Source: Planctomycetota bacterium (GTDB lineage Bacteria; Planctomycetota; UBA8742; SKZP01). Taken from it: 5,337 bases of DNA. Numbering within the stretch: the stretch's first letter is position 1; every line of letters starts with the position of its first letter. This document shows, piece by piece, positions 4,635 through 5,337 of the stretch. The stretch is taken from positions 1-5,337 of the forward strand of contig SKZP01000312.1 of the NCBI GenBank assembly GCA_007127275.1, written 5' to 3'. A model generated the notes under the pieces. That model searched no databases. It was not told the origin of the DNA and worked only from the letters and a program-made list of their open reading frames with translations. A program made the position numbers and the translations under genes.

Positions 4635-5337
4635 ATGACGTATGCGCCACGGGGGCAGCAGCTAGAAGATCACGGACAGCGAACCAGGGATCCGTTGCAG
4701 CGCACGCGACGAGAGGCCGCGGGGAATGTGCTGCGCTGGATTCTTGTCGCGATGATTTTCGTCGGTGCGCTTGCACTTGTCTTTCTTGATGCGCGGGCGA
4801 CGACCACCGCGTATGTCGTCGGTTGGGGGATGGTCGGCGCCTTTGCGCTGCTCTTGCTGCGCGAGGTGGTGCCGCTGGTGGTGCGTCGTCGCAGCCTCGG
4901 CAGCTTTCTGACGTTCCTGTGGGTGCACAACGTGCTGTTCGGGCTGTTGTATCCGCTGTGGCATTTCGCCCTTGCGGTGCGCGCCTTCGGCTCCCACATG
5001 CATGTGGACTGGCTGCGCGAGGCCATGACACTTTACTTGCTCGCGACGCTCGTGCTGATGACGGTGCTGTACGTCTACTGGTTCGTCGACCGCTCGTGGC
5101 GCAACACCTACCGCGCGTTGCTGCTCTTGGCCTTCGTTCCCGCCGTGGCCGCGCTCGCCGGGCTCGGCATTGCCTACGGGCTCGGCATGATCGGAGCGAG
5201 CATCGCGACGCAAGGGGCGCTCGTCGCCGGGGCCGTTGTCGCTGTCGTGTTGTTGCACGACCTCGCGGTGACTTTCGGTCAGTGGTTGCGCAGTCGCGGC
5301 GACAAAGGGGACGACGCCTTCGGCGAAACGGGCGAGC
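4635..5337 (+). CDS. Uncharacterised multi-pass membrane protein (3' end cut by window)
   Basis: The frame is open from ATG 4635 to the window end, giving 234 residues. A stop at 4614-4616 in the same frame makes 4635 the first possible ATG; no strong ribosome site is visible. The N-terminus (about 1-31) is polar and basic, probably cytoplasmic. Six hydrophobic helices follow (about 33-52, 60-80, 91-118, 131-151, 160-183 and 189-216), then a charged segment (RSRGDKGDDAFGETGE). Histidines cluster around helix 3 and the next loop (WVHNVLFGLLYPLWHF, then SHMHVDW), and another lies in helix 6 (LLHDL), so metal or haem binding is conceivable but unproven. I do not recognise the family. The gene is transcribed away from the respiratory operon and may share regulatory sequence with it. 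Strong G/C preference at third positions supports real coding. A role linked to the NO reductase or oxidase is only a guess from position. Confidence 0.75.
   Translation, partial: MTYAPRGQQLEDHGQRTRDPLQRTRREAAGNVLRWILVAMIFVGALALVFLDARATTTAYVVGWGMVGAFALLLLREVVPLVVRRRSLGSFLTFLWVHNVLFGLLYPLWHFALAVRAFGSHMHVDWLREAMTLYLLATLVLMTVLYVYWFVDRSWRNTYRALLLLAFVPAVAALAGLGIAYGLGMIGASIATQGALVAGAVVAVVLLHDLAVTFGQWLRSRGDKGDDAFGETGE

Noticed and set aside
4438..5258. Overlapping minus-strand open frames of about 200 codons
   Set aside because: They lie opposite the hydrophobic plus-strand gene, are Arg/Ser/Pro or His/Gln rich, and have no recognisable domain or ribosome site.

Overview
This is a GC-rich bacterial window. 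Protein style, lipoprotein signal, strong Shine-Dalgarno sites and a sigma-54-type promoter all fit a proteobacterium with a flexible respiratory chain, but nothing here fixes the genus. The window is dominated by one minus-strand operon read from about 4263 down past base 1. A divergent plus-strand membrane-protein gene starts at 4635 and runs off the right edge.

Operon order, in the direction of transcription: (1) a monohaem c-type cytochrome lipoprotein (4082-3606); (2) a 483-aa, roughly 12-helix protein homologous to haem-copper oxidase subunit I that keeps its haem-ligand histidines but has lost the His-His pair that binds CuB (3512-2061); (3) a 73-aa single-helix membrane protein (2061-1840); (4) a CuA-containing subunit II (1826-1254); (5) the catalytic subunit I, cut by the window edge (1240-1). 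Spacing from gene 2 onward is very tight: genes 2 and 3 overlap by one base, and the others are 13 bases apart. The catalytic subunit has all six metal-binding histidines visible. The active-site tyrosine of oxygen-reducing haem-copper oxidases (HPEVY in standard enzymes) is replaced: the segment reads GHPAQQ, with Gln at the Tyr position. That replacement, together with CuA, points to one of the non-canonical nitric oxide reductases of the haem-copper superfamily (eNOR, sNOR/NorSY or CuANOR-like) rather than an ordinary cytochrome oxidase. This assignment is inference.

The 552-base divergent intergenic region (4083-4634) is rich in signals. A minus-strand -24/-12 sequence, TGGCATCGGTTTTGCA (4289-4274), is a close match to sigma-54 promoters. 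About 104 and 125 bases upstream of the predicted start lie two near-identical dyads in a 14-bp direct repeat offset by 21 bp, a typical place and phasing for enhancer sites of a sigma-54 activator. A third, AT-rich perfect palindrome (4292-4309) abuts the -24 element. The predicted 181-base leader can form two mutually exclusive hairpins.

The model is as follows. A sigma-54 activator, possibly one responding to NO or nitrogen oxides, turns on a membrane complex. Electrons pass from the lipoprotein cytochrome to CuA in subunit II and then to the haem/CuB site of subunit I. The CuB-less paralogue and the small helix would be accessory subunits. The most unusual element is that degenerate second subunit I built into the operon.
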